Notes: generated from the letters alone by a model not told the origin. Shown: positions 32,991 to 42,335, numbered from the stretch's first letter. The stretch: DNA of 64,000 bases from Myxococcota bacterium (GCA_022447545.1 JAKVBI010000012.1:185254-249253), one strand, 5' to 3'. A program made the numbers and translations.

Positions 32991-34496
32991 TCAGCGTCGC
33001 CGGTTCTTTTTTCGGGATTTGCGGGCCGCTTTGCGTTTGTTCTTGGCTTGGTTCCGACGGCGCTCGGTGGAGCGTTGCCCGCCACCCCCCGGTCCGAATC
33101 CAGGCCCCGCCTGGGACATCAGCATCTGGTTGGGGTCGAAATCCCCGCCTCCGCCTCCGAGCCCCATGCGAGCGAGCAGTCCATTGTCGGAGCCGAGGGA
33201 GGACATCATCTCCCGCATCTGGCCAAATCGGTTCACCAGGTCGCGCACGTCCTTGGACCGTCGACCGCTGCCCCGGGCGATCCGAGACGCGCGGCTCTTG
33301 TCGATGATGTCCGGATCCAACCGCTCACCGGGGGTCATCGATTGGATCAGGGCCTCGACGCGCCCCAATTCGCCTTCATCGACCTGATCGGCCATGGATC
33401 CGAACATCGGGAGCTTGGAGATCACCTCGCGTAGGGGTCCCATCTTCTGGATCGTCCGCATCTGCTTGAGCAGGTCGTCGAGGCCGAATTGTCCCTTCAA
33501 CAGGCGCTCGGCGTCTTCCTCTGCCTCCTTCTCGTCGACGACCTCTTCGAAGTCTCGGACGAGTCCGACGATGTCGCCCATGCCGAGGATGCGGGAGGCC
33601 AGACCCTCGGGTCGGAAGGCCTCGAGCTGTTCAACCGATTCTCCGGTTCCCAGGAACTTGATTGGAACGCCCGTGACGGCCTTGACCGCCAGCGCGGCAC
33701 CACCGCGCGCATCGCCGTCGATCTTGGTGAGGACCAGGCCGTCGAGGTCGAGCTGTTCGTTGAAGGCCCCGGCGACGTTCACCGCATCCCGCCCCATCAG
33801 AGCATCACAAACCAGCAGGGTATTGGCGGGTTGGGTCGCTTCTGCGATTTCTCGGAGTTCGCCCATGAGGGCCTCGTCCACGGCGAGACGCCCGGCTGTG
33901 TCGTAGATCACGGCATCGAAGCCCTCGGCTCCGACCCGTTTCAGGGCGTCTGCACAGATCCGATCCGGGCTGACGCCGGATTCGGCGGAGTGGACGGCGA
34001 CGTCGATGCCTCGACCCAGCTGGATGAGTTGCTCGACGGCGGCTGGCCGCTGAACGTCGGCTGCAACCAATAGGGGACGACGGCCCTGTTTCTGGAGATG
34101 GCGCGCGAGTTTTGCCGCCACGGTGGTTTTTCCGACGCCCTGAAGGCCGATCAACATCACCGAGGTCACGCCGCGTGGGCCCCGGGAGAGTGTGGTGTCC
34201 ACCGGGCCCATCAGGGAGACGAGTTCGTCCTCGCAGCACTTGACGAAGTGCTGACCGGGGGTGATTCGAAGGGTCTGGCCGGTGGCGTCGACCGTTCGAG
34301 TCTCGACAAATTGGCCGAGGGCGCGCTCCTTTACCCGCGCGAGGAAATCCCGAACGATGGCGAGGTCGACATCGGCTTCGAGCAGGGACATGCGCACGTC
34401 CCGCAGCGACTGATCGACATTCTCGTCGGTCAGCACCCGGACGCCGCTGAGTCGTTCCTTGGCGGACGTGAAGCCCTTTGTCAGGGTTTCCAGCAT
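32991..34496 (-). CDS. ffh: Signal recognition particle protein Ffh
   Basis: 501 aa SRP54 homologue that binds signal peptides and 4.5S RNA and targets ribosomes to FtsY. The N domain (1-85) carries LRDVRMSLLEADV (32-44, family pattern). The G domain has GLQGVGKTT (117-125), VAADVQRPAAVEQL, YDTAGRLAVDEALMGEL, TKIDGDARGGAAL and the GTGE closing loop. The M domain (about 320-450) includes LKQMRTIQKMGPL, RASRIARGSGR (SRP-RNA-binding motif), and Met-rich hydrophobic helices. The Gly-rich, Lys/Arg-rich tail (FGPGGGGQRS to the end) is long. ATG at 34496 is set by the LETLTKGF start motif. Longer frames run to 34799 across the divergent biotinyl gene and are not real. Confidence 0.96.
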   Translation of the reverse strand: MLETLTKGFTSAKERLSGVRVLTDENVDQSLRDVRMSLLEADVDLAIVRDFLARVKERALGQFVETRTVDATGQTLRITPGQHFVKCCEDELVSLMGPVDTTLSRGPRGVTSVMLIGLQGVGKTTVAAKLARHLQKQGRRPLLVAADVQRPAAVEQLIQLGRGIDVAVHSAESGVSPDRICADALKRVGAEGFDAVIYDTAGRLAVDEALMGELREIAEATQPANTLLVCDALMGRDAVNVAGAFNEQLDLDGLVLTKIDGDARGGAALAVKAVTGVPIKFLGTGESVEQLEAFRPEGLASRILGMGDIVGLVRDFEEVVDEKEAEEDAERLLKGQFGLDDLLKQMRTIQKMGPLREVISKLPMFGSMADQVDEGELGRVEALIQSMTPGERLDPDIIDKSRASRIARGSGRRSKDVRDLVNRFGQMREMMSSLGSDNGLLARMGLGGGGGDFDPNQMLMSQAGPGFGPGGGGQRSTERRRNQAKNKRKAARKSRKKNRRR

Positions 34497-34590
34497 CGGA
34501 CGGTCAGAATAGCGAAGCCCAGCGCTGGCAGAAGAGCGCCGGGCCATGCACCATGCTCGAACCACCCGGCGTTTGGAGGCGAAGAGCGAG

Positions 34591-34806
34591 ATGGCAACCG
34601 AGATCGAAGCCCAGATTGCGGGCAATGTGTGGAAGATCGAGATGAGCGTAGGGGACAGCGTGGAAGAGGAGGACGTGATCCTCATCATCGAGTCCATGAA
34701 GATGGAGATTCCCGTGGAAGCCCCGTGCGCCGGGCGCATCTCCGAGATCCGGGTCTCAGAAGGCGAGGCCGTCGAAGAGGGTGCGGTTCTGGCGGTCATC
34801 GCCTAG
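34591..34806 (+). CDS. Stand-alone biotinyl/lipoyl-attachment domain protein
   Basis: 71 aa. It is a single hammerhead domain with the biotinylation motif ESMKME, where K37 would carry the cofactor; Met on both sides favours biotin over lipoate. IAGNVWKIEMSVGDSV at the N-terminus and GAVLAVIA at the C-terminus complete the barrel. Free 70-residue carriers of this type serve acyl-CoA (acetyl/propionyl) carboxylases or decarboxylases when carboxylase and transferase genes are elsewhere. ATG at 34591 has GAGCGAG upstream. It is followed after 18 nt by a GNAT gene on the same strand; no carboxylase gene is in the window. Confidence 0.88.
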   Translation: MATEIEAQIAGNVWKIEMSVGDSVEEEDVILIIESMKMEIPVEAPCAGRISEIRVSEGEAVEEGAVLAVIA

Positions 34807-34824
34807 GCGGACAGGGGCACGCGG

Positions 34825-35673
34825 ATGGAGGCCCAGCTCCTGAGGCCCTCTCAGCGCGAGGCTGCGGTCGCGTTTCTCGCTCGCGACCCCCGTCGCAACC
34901 TCTTGCTGATCGAGCTGACCGAGCGCCTGGGAGGGGCGAACGTCCCTGGAGAGGCGACGGTTCAGATTGTCGCTGCCTGGAGGGGGCAGCAGATCATCGG
35001 TGTGGCCTCTCTGCGTCCCAGTGTGGTCTTCGATGCTGGGGTGACTGAAGAGATCCTCGACCTGTTCACCCCCTACTTGAGTGCCATGGGGGTGGGGCTG
35101 GTCAAATGTGCCGCCTCGGCAGTCGATCTGCTCTGGGATCGGCTCACCCGCCGCCAGCGGCGACGCGTCTATCTGGATCGCCGGGAAACCACCTTCGAAC
35201 TGGACCATTCTCGTCGGCTCTTGGATCCTCACGAACAACCGCCCCGGGATCTTGCATTTCGCAGGGCGGGCACTCCGGATCTCGATTCACTCATCTACGC
35301 GGCCCGTGAGAGCCTGCGAGAAGAGCAGCGTCCCGACCCGTTCCTGACTGATGCCGTGAGCTTTCGCGGTTGGGTTCACGGGAGAATCCCAAGAGCCCGT
35401 CTGGCCGCGCTTGACGGGGTCGTTCGTTTCGTGGGGTACGCGGATGTTCAACGCGAGTGGGGTTGGCTGATCCAGGGGGTCTATACCTGGCCCGAAAGCC
35501 GACGCATGGGGTTGGCCCGCTATGCCATGAGTGAGATCTGCCGTGAGGCCTTCGCTGCGGGGGCCGCCCACGTCCAATTGGCAGTGGTGGATGGAAACGA
35601 GCCGGCCCGGGCCCTCTATGAAGGCCTGGGATTCACGCCTGGTGACTCCCTGAGGACGATTCTGTTTCGTTGA
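34825..35673 (+). CDS. GNAT-family N-acetyltransferase with N-terminal duplicated region
   Basis: 282 aa. The C-terminal domain (about 140-282) is a GCN5-type acetyltransferase: FRRAGTPDLDSLIYAARES start, then VGYADVQREWGWLIQGVYTWPESRRMGLARYAMSEI, in which R-R-M-G-L-A is the acetyl-CoA pyrophosphate loop, and AAHVQLAVVDGNEPARALYEGLGF. The N-terminal half (1-130) looks like a second, degenerate GNAT fold (RRNLLLIEL, VAAWRGQQIIGVASL), a tandem arrangement common in this family. The substrate is unknown. It is possibly co-transcribed with the biotinyl-carrier gene 18 nt upstream. Confidence 0.8.
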   Translation: MEAQLLRPSQREAAVAFLARDPRRNLLLIELTERLGGANVPGEATVQIVAAWRGQQIIGVASLRPSVVFDAGVTEEILDLFTPYLSAMGVGLVKCAASAVDLLWDRLTRRQRRRVYLDRRETTFELDHSRRLLDPHEQPPRDLAFRRAGTPDLDSLIYAARESLREEQRPDPFLTDAVSFRGWVHGRIPRARLAALDGVVRFVGYADVQREWGWLIQGVYTWPESRRMGLARYAMSEICREAFAAGAAHVQLAVVDGNEPARALYEGLGFTPGDSLRTILFR

Positions 35674-35797
35674 GGGTCCGGGAACTTCGACCCGAGTGGG
35701 AGTCGTTCGCTGCGCTTGAAGCGCGATGCGGGGCTCGGGTAGGCTGATTCGCCCCAACCCAAACCGCCCTACCGGCGGCGCTCTGGAGGAGAGGACA

Positions 35798-36658
35798 ATG
35801 GGACTGCTCGATGGAAAGGTTGCGATCGTGACGGGTGCTGGAGGTGGCCTGGGCCGCGAGCACGCCCTGGCTCTATCCCGCGAAGGCGCAGCGGTGGTGG
35901 TCAATGACCTGGGAGGGGCTCGTGACGGCACGGGTGAGGGGACTTCCATGGCGGACCAGGTGGTGGAGGAGATCCGCGCTGCCGGAGGAGAGGCCGTTGC
36001 CAACTACGACAGCGTGGCCACTGTGGAGGGCGGTCAGAACATCGTGCAGTCGGCCCTCCACGCCTTCGACAAGGTGGACGTGGTGGTCAACAACGCCGGA
36101 ATTCTGCGTGATAAATCGTTTGCCAACACGAGCGAGGAGATGTGGGACATCGTCGTTTCCGTTCACCTCAAGGGCACCTACTGCGTCAGCCATGCGGCTT
36201 ATGGACACATGAAGACGCGCGGAGAGGGGGGCGTCATCATCAACACCTCGTCCACCTCGGGACTGAATGGGAACTTCGGCCAGGCGAATTATGGAGCCGC
36301 CAAGGCTGGAATTGCCGGGATGACGCGCTGTCTGGCCATCGAGGGCAAGAAATACGGTGTTCGCTGCTTCATTTTGGCCCCCGTGGCTCACACTCGTCTG
36401 ACCGGGGACCTGCCCGGATTCAGTGAGGAGATGAAGGTCAGCCTCGCTCCCAAGCTGGTTTCACCTCTGGTGGTCTATCTCGCGAGCGACCTCTCTGCCG
36501 ACCAGACAGGAACGACGTTTTACGTGGGGGGCGGGCGAATTGCCGAAATGCGTGTCGTGACCCATTCCGGTATCACCAAGCAGGAAGACGATGGGGTCTG
36601 GACGGCTGAGGAGATCGCGGCGCAGATGAAGCCCGGAGAGATCCTGATGGCGGATTGA
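35798..36658 (+). CDS. Short-chain dehydrogenase/reductase of the 17-beta-HSD4/MFE-2 type
   Basis: 286 aa NAD(H)-dependent oxidoreductase. TGAGGGLG (12-19) binds the cofactor; NNAG is at 98-101. The catalytic set is S152 in INTSSTSG, Y165 and K169 in YGAAK. The NDLGGARDGTGEG segment (36-48) and the GxLRDKSF loop are signatures of the (3R)-hydroxyacyl-CoA dehydrogenase domain of peroxisomal MFE-2 and its bacterial single-domain relatives in fatty-acid or steroid side-chain oxidation. The C-terminal tail (VWTAEEIAAQMKPGEILMAD) is also as in that group. ATG at 35798 has a GGAGAGGA ribosome-binding site. Single gene; plsB follows after 163 bp. Confidence 0.88.
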   Translation: MGLLDGKVAIVTGAGGGLGREHALALSREGAAVVVNDLGGARDGTGEGTSMADQVVEEIRAAGGEAVANYDSVATVEGGQNIVQSALHAFDKVDVVVNNAGILRDKSFANTSEEMWDIVVSVHLKGTYCVSHAAYGHMKTRGEGGVIINTSSTSGLNGNFGQANYGAAKAGIAGMTRCLAIEGKKYGVRCFILAPVAHTRLTGDLPGFSEEMKVSLAPKLVSPLVVYLASDLSADQTGTTFYVGGGRIAEMRVVTHSGITKQEDDGVWTAEEIAAQMKPGEILMAD

Positions 36659-36821
36659 CGAGTCTGGGGCGCAGCCGCGCTGAGTGCTTTGGCGGGCTTC
36701 CCGTTCCATCCTCCAAGGCCAGTCGGACCTCGGATCGTGTATTCTGAGCCGTTCGGAAGCGGCGCTACCCCGCCATCGGGCTTCCCCTGCTCTGGCTCGG
36801 AGACCCGAGAGGTCACTCAAG

Positions 36822-39437
36822 ATGACTGCCCCAGCCTCCCCCACTCCCGTGCGCTTGGGACGCGACGACGTGCTGTCGGCGATGTCGCAGCGGTTCAACC
36901 TCTTTTTTCGCTGGTTTGCACGGCGATTCTTCCGGCACTTCGACCTCGACGACGCCACCGTGGCGCGCCTGCGTGAACTCGAAGAGCGCGGCTCCGTGGT
37001 GTACGTCATGCGATATGCGAGTCGCCTCGACTACTTCCTGTTCAACGCACTCTTCCTTCGCAAGGGCTTGAGGCTCTCGCAGTTCGCCAACGGGATCCGT
37101 TTCTACTACTACCGGCCCGCCCTGGAGGCGTTGGGGATTGCGTTCCGACGTTCGCGAGGCGTGTCGGTGGCCGAGGAGCACGAGAGGGCGATCGGGCGGG
37201 TTCGCTCGATGGTACGCGACGGCGAATCGATGTTTTTGTTCCTGCGAACCGCCACGCTTCGCGGGGCGCTTCGAGGACGGCGTGGGGCCATCGCGGCTGG
37301 AGAGCGTGAACGCGAACTCCTCGAAGAGGCGGTGTCGTTGGCGCGGGAATCCGAACGAGAGGTTTCCCTGGTTCCGTTAGCGCTTTTCTGGCGAAAAGGG
37401 CCTCGCGCGCGCCGCCGTTTCTTGAACCTCTTCTACGGCGCTCAGATCCGCCCCTCGGACCTTTCGAAGGTGACATCCTTCGTCACGACCTACCGCGGTT
37501 TGTTCGTCAAAGTAGGAGACTCCGTCGATTTGCGGGGTTTCGTGGAAAGTCGACGGGATCAAACGGTTCACGACGTGGCGCGTACGGTGCGGCGCTCGAT
37601 TCAGACCTACCTCTACCGGGAGGAGAAGGTGGTCGAGGGACCGACTCTCAAACCCCTGCACCGCGTGCAGGACATCGTGCTGGGGGACGTCAACGTCGCC
37701 GAGGCGATCCGAAGCCACGCAGGCGAGAATCACGGCTCCATCGAGAAGTCACGTGCCGTCGCGGGAAAGATGTTCCGCGAGGTCGCCGCGAACATGAACT
37801 CCATGTTCCTCGCCATCTTGAATTTCGTTTTCGGCGCCATCATGCGCCGTTTGTTCGCAGCCATCGAAGTCTCGGGCATCGAGCGGGTCGCGGAACACGC
37901 CAAGCAGGAACCCATGGTTCTGGTCCCGAGCCATCGTTCCTATTTCGACTTCGTGATCATCTCCTGCATGTTCTACGACCATCATCTGGTTCCGCCTCAC
38001 ATCGCGGCTCGAGAGAATATGAGCTTCGGCCCGTTTGGCTTCATATTCAGGCGCTGTGGAGCGTTCTTCATGCGCCGGAGCTTCGACGATCCTCTCTACA
38101 AGGAGGTGTTTCGAAGCTACGTGGGGCACCTCATTCGTGAGGGATTTACCCAGGAGTTCTTCATCGAAGGGGGGCGTTCGCGGACGGGAAAGACTCTGGC
38201 GCCGCGCCTGGGCATGCTGTCCTGGAATCTCGAAGGCTTCTTGAGTAGTTCCCGCCGAGACCTGTCCTTCGTTCCCATTGCAATCACCTACGAGCGCCTG
38301 GTGGAGGAGGGGGCCATGGTGGGTGAACTGGAGGGTGCGCCCAAGGAGGAGGAGAGCATGATGGGCCTCATGCGCGCTCGGACTTTCCTCCGACGTCGAT
38401 TTGGAAGCGTGCATGTCAACCTCGGTGAGCCGTTCTCTCTGGCAGAGGAGTTGGGAGACCGACGCGAACGCTTTGCCCAGCTGGAGACCGAAGAGGTTCG
38501 AACCGAGAAGCGATTGTTCACCGAAGGCCTGGGCAATCGAATTGCCGAGGCAATCAACTGGGCCGCCGTCGCGAATGCGACCTCCGTGGCGGCCTGCGGA
38601 ATGCTGGGCCAGAGGCGTCGCGGTTCATTCCGGCGAGATCTCATCGCTCGCATGCAACAGGTCGTCGACCTGTTGCAGCTGCAGGACGTGAACATCACGC
38701 CGGCTTTGGCGGCTGACGGAGGAGAGTATCACGAGTCCATCAGTGCCCTGCTCGAGAGCAATCTGGTGCGTCTGTCCCACGACCCGCGGGGGGAGATTCT
38801 GTATTACGAAGAGTCGAAGCGGCGCGCCCTGGATCTCTACCGAAATTCCATCGTGCAGTTCATCGCAACCCCCAGCTTCCTGGCGCGTCGTCTTCTTCTT
38901 GGGCCAGCTCCCGGTGCACCGGCCGCCGAGATCGCCGAGGGGCTGGACTTCTTCTATTACGAGTTCTTCGTACCCATGGGGGAGGTCTTCGAGCAGCGTT
39001 TCGACCGCGTGCTCCAGTATTTCAAACAGGCGGGGTGGGCCGAGGAGCGGGAGGGTGCGCTCCACGCCACTGCCGAGGGCCGAGCGTCTCTCGAGTTCTT
39101 GGCTCTTCAAACTCAGGGGTTCGTGGAAGTCTATTTCGCCACGGTTGTTGCGCTGCTCGGCAACGAAGGCGAAATCAGCGCCAATGGCCTGCAAAAGGCT
39201 GCCACCGAGCAGTTCAGCCGTTCCACCCTGGTGGGGGAGGTGGAGCGCATCGAGGCCTCGAATCCGGTGACCTTCGGAAATGCCGTGGATCTGTTGGTGC
39301 GGCGCAAAGTGCTCGAGCGCTCGTCGGAGCAGCCCGGTGGGGACCGGCCCCGGGACACCGTCTACGAGCCCGGCTCCGAGTTCGAAGAACTCCCGCGGAT
39401 CCACCGTCGTCTGGCGACGGCCTTGAGTGCCGGGTAG
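36822..39437 (+). CDS. plsB: Glycerol-3-phosphate acyltransferase PlsB
   Basis: 871 aa membrane-associated enzyme making 1-acyl-sn-glycerol-3-phosphate. The acyltransferase blocks are in order: PSHRSYFDF (block I, H371 and D376), GAFFMRRSF (block II), FFIEGGRSRTGK (block III) and VPIAITYER (block IV). The N-terminal 300 residues and the C-terminal helical domain (about 600-870) are as in the large PlsB rather than PlsC/PlsY types. Its presence supports a proteobacterial-type lipid synthesis, using acyl-ACP or acyl-CoA. ATG at 36822 has GAGAGGTCA at good spacing; the earlier frame is Arg-rich and unlikely. hisI starts 12 nt after its stop. Confidence 0.93.
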   Translation: MTAPASPTPVRLGRDDVLSAMSQRFNLFFRWFARRFFRHFDLDDATVARLRELEERGSVVYVMRYASRLDYFLFNALFLRKGLRLSQFANGIRFYYYRPALEALGIAFRRSRGVSVAEEHERAIGRVRSMVRDGESMFLFLRTATLRGALRGRRGAIAAGERERELLEEAVSLARESEREVSLVPLALFWRKGPRARRRFLNLFYGAQIRPSDLSKVTSFVTTYRGLFVKVGDSVDLRGFVESRRDQTVHDVARTVRRSIQTYLYREEKVVEGPTLKPLHRVQDIVLGDVNVAEAIRSHAGENHGSIEKSRAVAGKMFREVAANMNSMFLAILNFVFGAIMRRLFAAIEVSGIERVAEHAKQEPMVLVPSHRSYFDFVIISCMFYDHHLVPPHIAARENMSFGPFGFIFRRCGAFFMRRSFDDPLYKEVFRSYVGHLIREGFTQEFFIEGGRSRTGKTLAPRLGMLSWNLEGFLSSSRRDLSFVPIAITYERLVEEGAMVGELEGAPKEEESMMGLMRARTFLRRRFGSVHVNLGEPFSLAEELGDRRERFAQLETEEVRTEKRLFTEGLGNRIAEAINWAAVANATSVAACGMLGQRRRGSFRRDLIARMQQVVDLLQLQDVNITPALAADGGEYHESISALLESNLVRLSHDPRGEILYYEESKRRALDLYRNSIVQFIATPSFLARRLLLGPAPGAPAAEIAEGLDFFYYEFFVPMGEVFEQRFDRVLQYFKQAGWAEEREGALHATAEGRASLEFLALQTQGFVEVYFATVVALLGNEGEISANGLQKAATEQFSRSTLVGEVERIEASNPVTFGNAVDLLVRRKVLERSSEQPGGDRPRDTVYEPGSEFEELPRIHRRLATALSAG

Positions 39438-39449
39438 ATTCCGCTTCCC

Positions 39450-39836
39450 GTGGACCCGCTAGCAATCGTCGATTTCAGCAAATCCAATGGTCTCGTGACG
39501 GCCATTGCCCAGGATCACGAGACAAGTGAGATCCTGATGGTGGCCTTCATGAACGAGGAATCCCTACGCAGGACCCTCGAGACGGGCGAAGTCGTGTACT
39601 GGAGCCGGTCCAGGAGCAAACTCTGGCACAAAGGCGAGGAGAGCGGAAACACCCAGATCGTGAAGTCCATTCACGTGGATTGTGATGGGGACTGCATTCT
39701 CTTCCAGGTCGAACAGCGGGGAGGAGCGGCCTGTCACACGGGACGGCGCAGCTGCTTTTTCCGGCGCTTGGAGGGTGACGCCTGGGAAGACGTTGGGGTC
39801 CAGGTCTTCGACCCCGAGGAGGTGTACGGAAAGTGA
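39450..39836 (+). CDS. hisI: Phosphoribosyl-AMP cyclohydrolase HisI
   Basis: 128 aa, step 3 of histidine synthesis, opening the adenine ring of phosphoribosyl-AMP. The family core is present: [39 protein letters not shown], then [13 protein letters not shown] (Mg/Zn ligands Asp, Cys, Asp) and [12 protein letters not shown] with the zinc Cys residues. The length is that of the single-domain HisI, so the HisE pyrophosphatase must be encoded elsewhere. The start is GTG at 39450. The stop overlaps hisG (GTGA), so the two are translationally coupled, an uncommon pairing outside a complete his operon. Confidence 0.95.
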   Translation: MDPLAIVDFSKSNGLVTAIAQDHETSEILMVAFMNEESLRRTLETGEVVYWSRSRSKLWHKGEESGNTQIVKSIHVDCDGDCILFQVEQRGGAACHTGRRSCFFRRLEGDAWEDVGVQVFDPEEVYGK

Positions 39837-40720
39837 CCTCTCGTTCCAAGCCGATTCTGCGCCTCGGGATCCCCAAGGGCAGTCTTCAGGAGACGACCTT
39901 TCTGCTCTTCCGGAGGGCGGGGTTCGACATCCGTGTGGCGTCGCGCTCCTACTACCCGGAAATCGGTGATCCCGAGATCGAGTGTATTTTGATTCGCGCC
40001 CAGGAGATGGCCCGCTACGTCGCTCAGGGGGTGCTCGATGTCGGCATCACCGGGATCGACTGGACTCTCGAGAACAAGGCGCAGGTCACGGAACTGGCGG
40101 ACCTCCGGGCACCCTGGCCCAACTACGGGGCCGTGCGCTGGGTGGTTGCTGTCAAACAAGACTCATCGATACAGAGCCCCAAGGACCTTGAGGGAAAGCG
40201 CATTGCGACCGAGGTGGTGGAGCTCACCAGGCAGTATCTGAAGGGGCACGGTGTGCAGGCCCAGTTGGAGTTTTCCTGGGGAGCCACAGAGGTGAAGCCC
40301 CCTCTATTGGCCGACGCCATTGTCGACGTGACGGAGACGGGTTCGAGCCTGCGAGCCAACGATCTTCGAATCGTGGACACGGTACTCGAGAGCACGCCAA
40401 GGTTGATTGCAAATCGGGAGTCCCACCAGGACGATACCAAGCGACGCAAGATGGAGCGCCTGCTGCTCATGCTTCGCGGGGCGATCCAGGCCGTGGGCCA
40501 GGTGGGGCTGATGCTGAATGCGCCCCGCGAGAACCTGTCCGCGGTTCTTTCCCTCCTACCCGCCCTGGGTAAGCCGACGGTTTCCCCCCTGTCCGATGGG
40601 GACTGGGTGGCGATCAATACCATTGTGGAAGAATCCGTTGTTACCGAACTGGTTCCAGGCCTAGTGGAGGCCGGCGCCCGGGGCATCGTCGAATACCCCC
40701 TCAACAAGATCATCGAATGA
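39833..40720 (+). CDS. hisG: ATP phosphoribosyltransferase HisG (long form)
   Basis: 295 aa, the first committed and feedback-regulated step of histidine synthesis. The N-terminal catalytic lobes carry [22 protein letters not shown] and the PRPP-binding loop [17 protein letters not shown]. The last about 75 residues ([23 protein letters not shown], then [32 protein letters not shown]) are the ACT-like histidine-binding domain. This is therefore the hexameric long form that needs no HisZ. The GTG start overlaps hisI, and its stop overlaps the Nudix gene (ATGA). Confidence 0.95.
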   Translation: MTSRSKPILRLGIPKGSLQETTFLLFRRAGFDIRVASRSYYPEIGDPEIECILIRAQEMARYVAQGVLDVGITGIDWTLENKAQVTELADLRAPWPNYGAVRWVVAVKQDSSIQSPKDLEGKRIATEVVELTRQYLKGHGVQAQLEFSWGATEVKPPLLADAIVDVTETGSSLRANDLRIVDTVLESTPRLIANRESHQDDTKRRKMERLLLMLRGAIQAVGQVGLMLNAPRENLSAVLSLLPALGKPTVSPLSDGDWVAINTIVEESVVTELVPGLVEAGARGIVEYPLNKIIE

Positions 40721-41355
40721 TCCGCGTTCGGAGCCTGGGCCGCCTGCTCGTGGCGGTGCCGGACTACGCTCGGATTGCCTGGTGGGGGCTCGTTGGCCCG
40801 ACCCTGTTCGAATCCGAGCCGCTCGTGGTTCACCAGGCTGTGGTGCTCGCGCGTGGTTCCTCGGTGGGGGACGCCCGCGAAGTGCTGCTGACCGTCCGCT
40901 GCGATTTGCGGGGGTGGGAGCTTCCGGGCGGAAATGCCGAGACGGGCGAAACCGGTGAAGAAGCCTTGCGGCGGGAGGTTCGTGAGGAGACCGGCCTGGA
41001 CGTGTCCATTGAACGTCTGGTGGGCGAATACGTGCGCAGCGGCTTTCGTCCCCACACCGCACGTGTCTATCTGTGCCGTGCCGACCGGGTTCCGCCCCGG
41101 CCGAGTCGCGAGACTCCCGTGGTTTCCTGGTTTCGTCTGGATGCGGTGCCGCGCACGTTGTTTCCCTGGTATGCCGGTCCCCTTCGCGACGCGCTGGAGA
41201 GCGACACGGGTCCCCGATACGAACATGAAGTCCAGGGATGGCGCCACATCGTTGCGGGTTTGTGGATCGACCTGCGGATGCGGATCAGCGACGACCGGGC
41301 TGGGCGCCGTGAGGGGGAGAGGTCTGCGGGAGCGCCCGAAGAGCGGGAGGTCTAG
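40717..41355 (+). CDS. Nudix hydrolase
   Basis: 212 aa. The Nudix box is complete: G-G-N-A-E-T-G-E-(x7)-R-E-V-R-E-E-T-G-L, residues about 69-91, with the Glu residues that hold Mg. LPGG precedes it. The N-terminal 35 residues contain a weakly hydrophobic stretch (RLLVAVPDYARIAWWGL), and the C-terminus is basic and probably disordered. Nudix enzymes hydrolyse nucleoside diphosphates linked to another group; the exact substrate is unknown. The ATG overlaps the hisG stop (ATGA). A link to the his genes (for example clean-up of a phosphoribosyl nucleotide) is only inference. Its stop overlaps the convergent zinc-ribbon gene by 4 bp. Confidence 0.88.
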   Translation: MIRVRSLGRLLVAVPDYARIAWWGLVGPTLFESEPLVVHQAVVLARGSSVGDAREVLLTVRCDLRGWELPGGNAETGETGEEALRREVREETGLDVSIERLVGEYVRSGFRPHTARVYLCRADRVPPRPSRETPVVSWFRLDAVPRTLFPWYAGPLRDALESDTGPRYEHEVQGWRHIVAGLWIDLRMRISDDRAGRREGERSAGAPEEREV

Positions 41356-41840
41356 CCGCGGTTCTCGCGCAGCCCGCTGGCCTCCCACTCCTTGCTGAGT
41401 TGCTGGAGTTTGTGGGAGAAATCCTCGAATTCATCGTCGAAGGAGAGGATGATCTCGGTGGTGCGGGGGATGTCGTCGCCGTTGAGGAGACCGCGGTAGC
41501 GGTTCAGATTGGCCAGGATCGCCTCGGCAACCTTGAGAGCTCGCTTCTCGGTCTTGATCAGGGGCGACTGTAGGGTGTAGACGTTGTTGCGCCCCCAGAG
41601 GCTCTCGTCTCGGACGATTGCGATTTCGCGGTAGAGGCTGTTGATCGGGTCGAAGTTGTACTCGACACGAACCTCCTTGAAGATGTCCGTGTTGCCCGTG
41701 TAGAAGCCTCGCTCCTTCTCCACTTTCCCGAGCTGACGACAGCGCGGGCAGTAGAAGGTGTCTCCGTGATTCAGGAGGAACACGCCTTTGGCGTAATCCT
41801 CACAATCTGTGTTTTCGCAATAACCGACGCCGCGTTTCAT
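41352..41840 (-). CDS. Small zinc-ribbon protein of unknown function
   Basis: 162 aa, not recognised by name. A four-Cys zinc ribbon occupies the N-terminus: C8 and C13 (GYCENTDCEDYAKG) and C31-x2-C34 (FYCPRCRQLG). Mixed alpha/beta sequence follows, with a conserved-looking FKEVRVEYNFDPINSLYREIAIVRDESL and a charged helical tail. This head is like that of proteins annotated as zinc-ribbon regulators in deltaproteobacteria. Two ATGs are possible. That at 41840 has GAGG 8 nt upstream and is chosen; the one at 41849 touches the GAGG directly. It is preceded by a strong promoter and a long structured leader. The gene is convergent with the Nudix gene. Confidence 0.82.
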   Translation of the reverse strand: MKRGVGYCENTDCEDYAKGVFLLNHGDTFYCPRCRQLGKVEKERGFYTGNTDIFKEVRVEYNFDPINSLYREIAIVRDESLWGRNNVYTLQSPLIKTEKRALKVAEAILANLNRYRGLLNGDDIPRTTEIILSFDDEFEDFSHKLQQLSKEWEASGLRENRG

Positions 41841-42239
41841 ATTGGCCATCCTCTTTTCGGACCGCCTCCCGGACTCATCGCCAACGGGGGGGTTGGCGAG
41901 GCCTTCGCGATGTTTTTCCGGGTCCTTGCAGGGGGTTCATCGCAAACCCCGTGCCACCGGAACCCGGCTACGCCGCATTCTGCTTTGCCCGGCCCTCTTT
42001 AGACCAGTCGCTTACCACTGTTTTGCGTGTGAGCGGGGGGCTCGAGAGATCCATTGATGGGTGGCGCGAGGGGAAGAGAGAGAAGCAGTCTTCCGTCAGT
42101 TGCCGATTCGATCAGGGCTCGCGCAAGTTCTGTCGCACCCGGGGACCTTGCTCCCCATTCTGTCACGCTTTCCCGCTGGGGGTTGGGTCAGCGCCTGCCT
42201 CCATGGGTAGAGAACCAAACGGCAGCCGATTTGCGGCTG
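41841..42239 (-). ncRNA. Long structured 5' leader or small RNA upstream of the zinc-ribbon gene
   Basis: About 400 nt between a strong promoter and the zinc-ribbon start, with no protein-like frame. Three hairpins stand out on the minus strand. CAGCCG/CGGCTG with a 5-nt loop lies at 42239-42223, right at the expected transcript start. A nested fold at 41967-41918 has CCGGGTTCC against GGACCCGG, enclosing GGGGTT/AACCCC. A perfect 8-bp TCGCCAAC/GTTGGCGA hairpin with a C6 loop (minus strand) lies at 41899-41878, just before the ribosome-binding site. I cannot match it to a known riboswitch, 6S, tmRNA, SRP or RNase P RNA. It may regulate the gene below or be an independent RNA. Confidence 0.45.
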
Positions 42240-42245
42240 TTTAAG

Positions 42246-42275
42246 CTTATACCGACCGAGGGCGGCCGCTGTCAA
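42246..42275 (-). promoter_or_regulatory. Strong sigma-70-type promoter
   Basis: On the minus strand a perfect -35 TTGACA (42275-42270) and a -10 TATAAG (42251-42246) are separated by 18 nt. It is the best consensus promoter I saw in the window. It would drive the structured leader and the zinc-ribbon gene. It lies about 60 bp past the ccmC stop, so it separates this unit from the ccm operon. Confidence 0.7.
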
Positions 42276-42335
42276 CCTGCACGGCCTGGGTTCCGGAGTG
42301 GGGCCTCTGGAGCGGGTGCGAATTGCGCTTTTATA

